From positions 1-24,826 of the IMG/VR virus record IMGVR_UViG_3300034198_016817: 24,826 bases of DNA, one strand, 5' to 3'. This document shows, piece after piece, positions 23,154-24,826 of this stretch; within the stretch, counting starts at the first letter, position 1, and each line of letters opens with the position of its first letter. Made by a program: the position numbers and the translations under genes. This stretch comes from a virus. Below the pieces are notes generated by a model. It did not search any database, was not told where the DNA came from, and saw only the letters and a list, made by a program, of their open reading frames with translations.

Positions 23154-24826
23154 ATGGCTGACAAGTACACGTCCCTTACAGCAGATGCAGCTACCAAGCG
23201 TGAACTTATCCGAGATAAGACGCTTGAAGGGCTTAAGGCCATATTCCCGATCATCGGTAAGAATACAATCTTAGAACTTAAGAACGCGCAGGTTAAGACA
23301 AAGGACTTTTCATCCAATGAGCAGAAAGACGCAATCATGCGGGGGCGCACCCTGCACGAAGCCGTAACAGGTACGCTGTCTTTACGTGATGCAAAGTCTG
23401 GAGAAGTAACCAGTGAAGTAAAAAACTTCACTTTACTACATTTGCCTTATTTCACGGGACGCCACACTTTCATAGTTGGTGGTAACGAATACGATATTCC
23501 GAGTCAGCTGCGGCTAAAGCCCGGCGTGTATACGCGTGAGCGGGGTAACGGAGAGTACGAGGCGGCCTTCAACTTAAGTAAAGGCACAAACTTCCGCTTA
23601 TCCATGGAGCCCGAGTCGGGGCGTATCCACATGGAACTAGGCGCGTCTAAGATCGCGCTCTACCCCTTACTGCGAAGCTTGGGAATCCCGGATGCAGAAA
23701 TAAAGAAGCACTGGGGTGCAGAGCTGCGAGACATGAACGCAGCAGTGTCAGGTGAAGACAAAGAAGAGAGCGTACTGAATAAGATTATCGCTAAGGTTAA
23801 AAAGCCTGAACAGGCTACGCCGCATACTATTGAAGGCAAGCGCGACTTTGTCAGGGAGTATTTCCACAATACTGCAATGGACGCAGGGGTAAACTCGCGT
23901 ACCTTGGGCATAGCCTCTGATAAAGCCAACAGTGCTGCGTTGCTGGCTGCGTCTACCAAGCTGATTAAAGTTCATCGCAACGAAGAGGCTGAAGACGACC
24001 GTGACAGCCTTGAGTTTAAGACCATCCATTCCGTGGATGACTTTTTTAGAGAACGGTTATCTTTAGACGCAAAGCGTACTATTGGTAAGAAGATAAAGGC
24101 CAAGATGGATTTGGCCGGTGACAAAGACATTACCAAGATTGTAACTAATTCAGCATTCACTAAATCAATTAACTCGTTCATTACTAATGCGGCGCTGTCA
24201 TCGATACCGATGCAGATAAACCCTATTGAGATAATCGACCACGCCTCACGCGTCACGGCGCTAGGTGAAGGTGGCATCACAAGCGACCGCGCAATTCCAT
24301 TCGAGTCGCGCAAGGTGCACAACACGCACCTGGGAATCTTAGACCCCGTTAGAACGCCTGAATCCTTCAAGGCAGGCATTGACGTCCGGGCAGCTATGTC
24401 CGCTTTCCGTGACGGCAGCGGCAACATGTACTCGCTGGTTCGTAACGCTAGGACTAACAAGCTAGAGCATGTATCCGCTACTGACCTAGCGAAGAGCGTG
24501 GTTGCGTTCCCCAACCAAGACCCCACCCACAAGATGATGGACGCCGTCAGAGGATCCGACGTGGTGTCGGTTGCTAAGAACGAAGTCGATTACCACATCG
24601 CAGATGCGGCCCACTTTTTTAGTCCGTCTACGTCGCTAGTGCCTTTCCTAAATGGAATGCAAGGCAACCGCGCGATCATGGGTTCTAAATTCCAGACGCA
24701 AGCGCTGCCACTAGTGACGCGTGAAGCGCCTCTAGTACAAGCGGCTGCCCCTCGTAAAGGGCAGAGCATGGAAAAAGAAATGGCACGTATGATTGTGCCT
24801 ACTTCGTATGTTAACGGCGTAGTTCA
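23154..24826 (+). CDS. rpoB: DNA-directed RNA polymerase beta subunit homologue, N-terminal part (cut by window edge)
   Basis: The frame is open from ATG 23154 to the window end, 557 residues so far. FIVGGNEYDIPSQLRLKPGVY (106-126) matches the RpoB protrusion motif (FIINGTERV.VSQL..SPG). NPIEIIDHASRVTALGEGGI (356-375) aligns without gaps to the E. coli segment beginning N519-P520 that forms the rifampicin region. KVHNTHLGILDPVRTPES (387-404) matches the VHPTHYGR..PIETPEG segment, and FFSPSTSLVPFLNGMQGNRA with IMGSKFQTQALPL (488-520) matches the [27 protein letters not shown] segment. The lobe region (about 130-340) is diverged. This is a bacterial-type beta subunit in one chain as far as seen, not a single-subunit T7-type enzyme. 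The catalytic C-terminal half and any beta' gene lie outside the window. Confidence 0.93.
   Translation, partial: MADKYTSLTADAATKRELIRDKTLEGLKAIFPIIGKNTILELKNAQVKTKDFSSNEQKDAIMRGRTLHEAVTGTLSLRDAKSGEVTSEVKNFTLLHLPYFTGRHTFIVGGNEYDIPSQLRLKPGVYTRERGNGEYEAAFNLSKGTNFRLSMEPESGRIHMELGASKIALYPLLRSLGIPDAEIKKHWGAELRDMNAAVSGEDKEESVLNKIIAKVKKPEQATPHTIEGKRDFVREYFHNTAMDAGVNSRTLGIASDKANSAALLAASTKLIKVHRNEEAEDDRDSLEFKTIHSVDDFFRERLSLDAKRTIGKKIKAKMDLAGDKDITKIVTNSAFTKSINSFITNAALSSIPMQINPIEIIDHASRVTALGEGGITSDRAIPFESRKVHNTHLGILDPVRTPESFKAGIDVRAAMSAFRDGSGNMYSLVRNARTNKLEHVSATDLAKSVVAFPNQDPTHKMMDAVRGSDVVSVAKNEVDYHIADAAHFFSPSTSLVPFLNGMQGNRAIMGSKFQTQALPLVTREAPLVQAAAPRKGQSMEKEMARMIVPTSYVNGVV

Noticed and set aside
1-24826. 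tRNA or rRNA genes
   Set aside because: Almost all sequence is coding. I found no cloverleaf or T-loop consensus in the few gaps, though a tRNA search program was not available.

Overview
This window looks like part of a large, lytic, tailed double-stranded DNA phage genome. It holds a large terminase subunit, a portal protein, a full replication set, a phage sigma factor and the start of a bacterial-type RNA polymerase beta subunit. Genes are packed with 1-8 base overlaps on both strands. I see no rRNA, tRNA, transposase, integrase or cellular housekeeping operon. The host cannot be fixed from the sequence. Intermediate GC, GTG/TTG starts behind strong AGGAGG sites, a TAGGAT-type -10 box and one probable leaderless transcript would fit a GC-rich Gram-positive host, but that is inference.

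Layout. (1) Positions 1-3185: a partial minus-strand gene resembling the VWA-like metallopeptidase family and a minus-strand MoxR/CbbQ-type AAA+ ATPase, which are common partners. Between them sit two unrecognised plus-strand genes. (2) 3268-4932: plus-strand large terminase, closed by a near-perfect bidirectional terminator. (3) 5008-13627: minus-strand replication block. In transcription order it encodes a probable zinc-binding single-strand DNA-binding protein, a hairpin, a Cas4-like nuclease, a primase-helicase, a DNA polymerase with a uracil-glycosylase-like N-terminus, and a small unknown protein. (4) 13709-14428: plus-strand sigma-70 family factor, ending tail to tail with (5) 14425-20150: a tightly overlapped minus-strand operon. 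In transcription order it runs SNF2-type helicase, unknown acidic protein, second Cas4-like nuclease, two unknowns, a 55-residue zinc-knuckle protein, two small unknowns and a ParB-like protein with AT-hook tails. (6) 20177-22431: portal and a downstream unknown protein, plus strand. (7) 22468-23040: a GC-rich minus-strand cysteine-rich gene. (8) 23154 to the window end: the N-terminal 557 residues of an RpoB homologue.

How the parts fit. The primase-helicase, polymerase, binding protein, SNF2 helicase and two Cas4-like nucleases form a largely self-sufficient replication/recombination set. The sigma factor and RpoB homologue suggest that this phage runs part of its transcription with its own multisubunit enzyme, which is the most unusual feature here. 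Terminase and portal bracket the replication block on the opposite strand, an unusual separation. Several proteins carry cysteine clusters (terminase, portal, SNF2 helicase, polymerase, binding protein, both nucleases, two small proteins), so zinc or iron-sulphur binding is a recurring theme.
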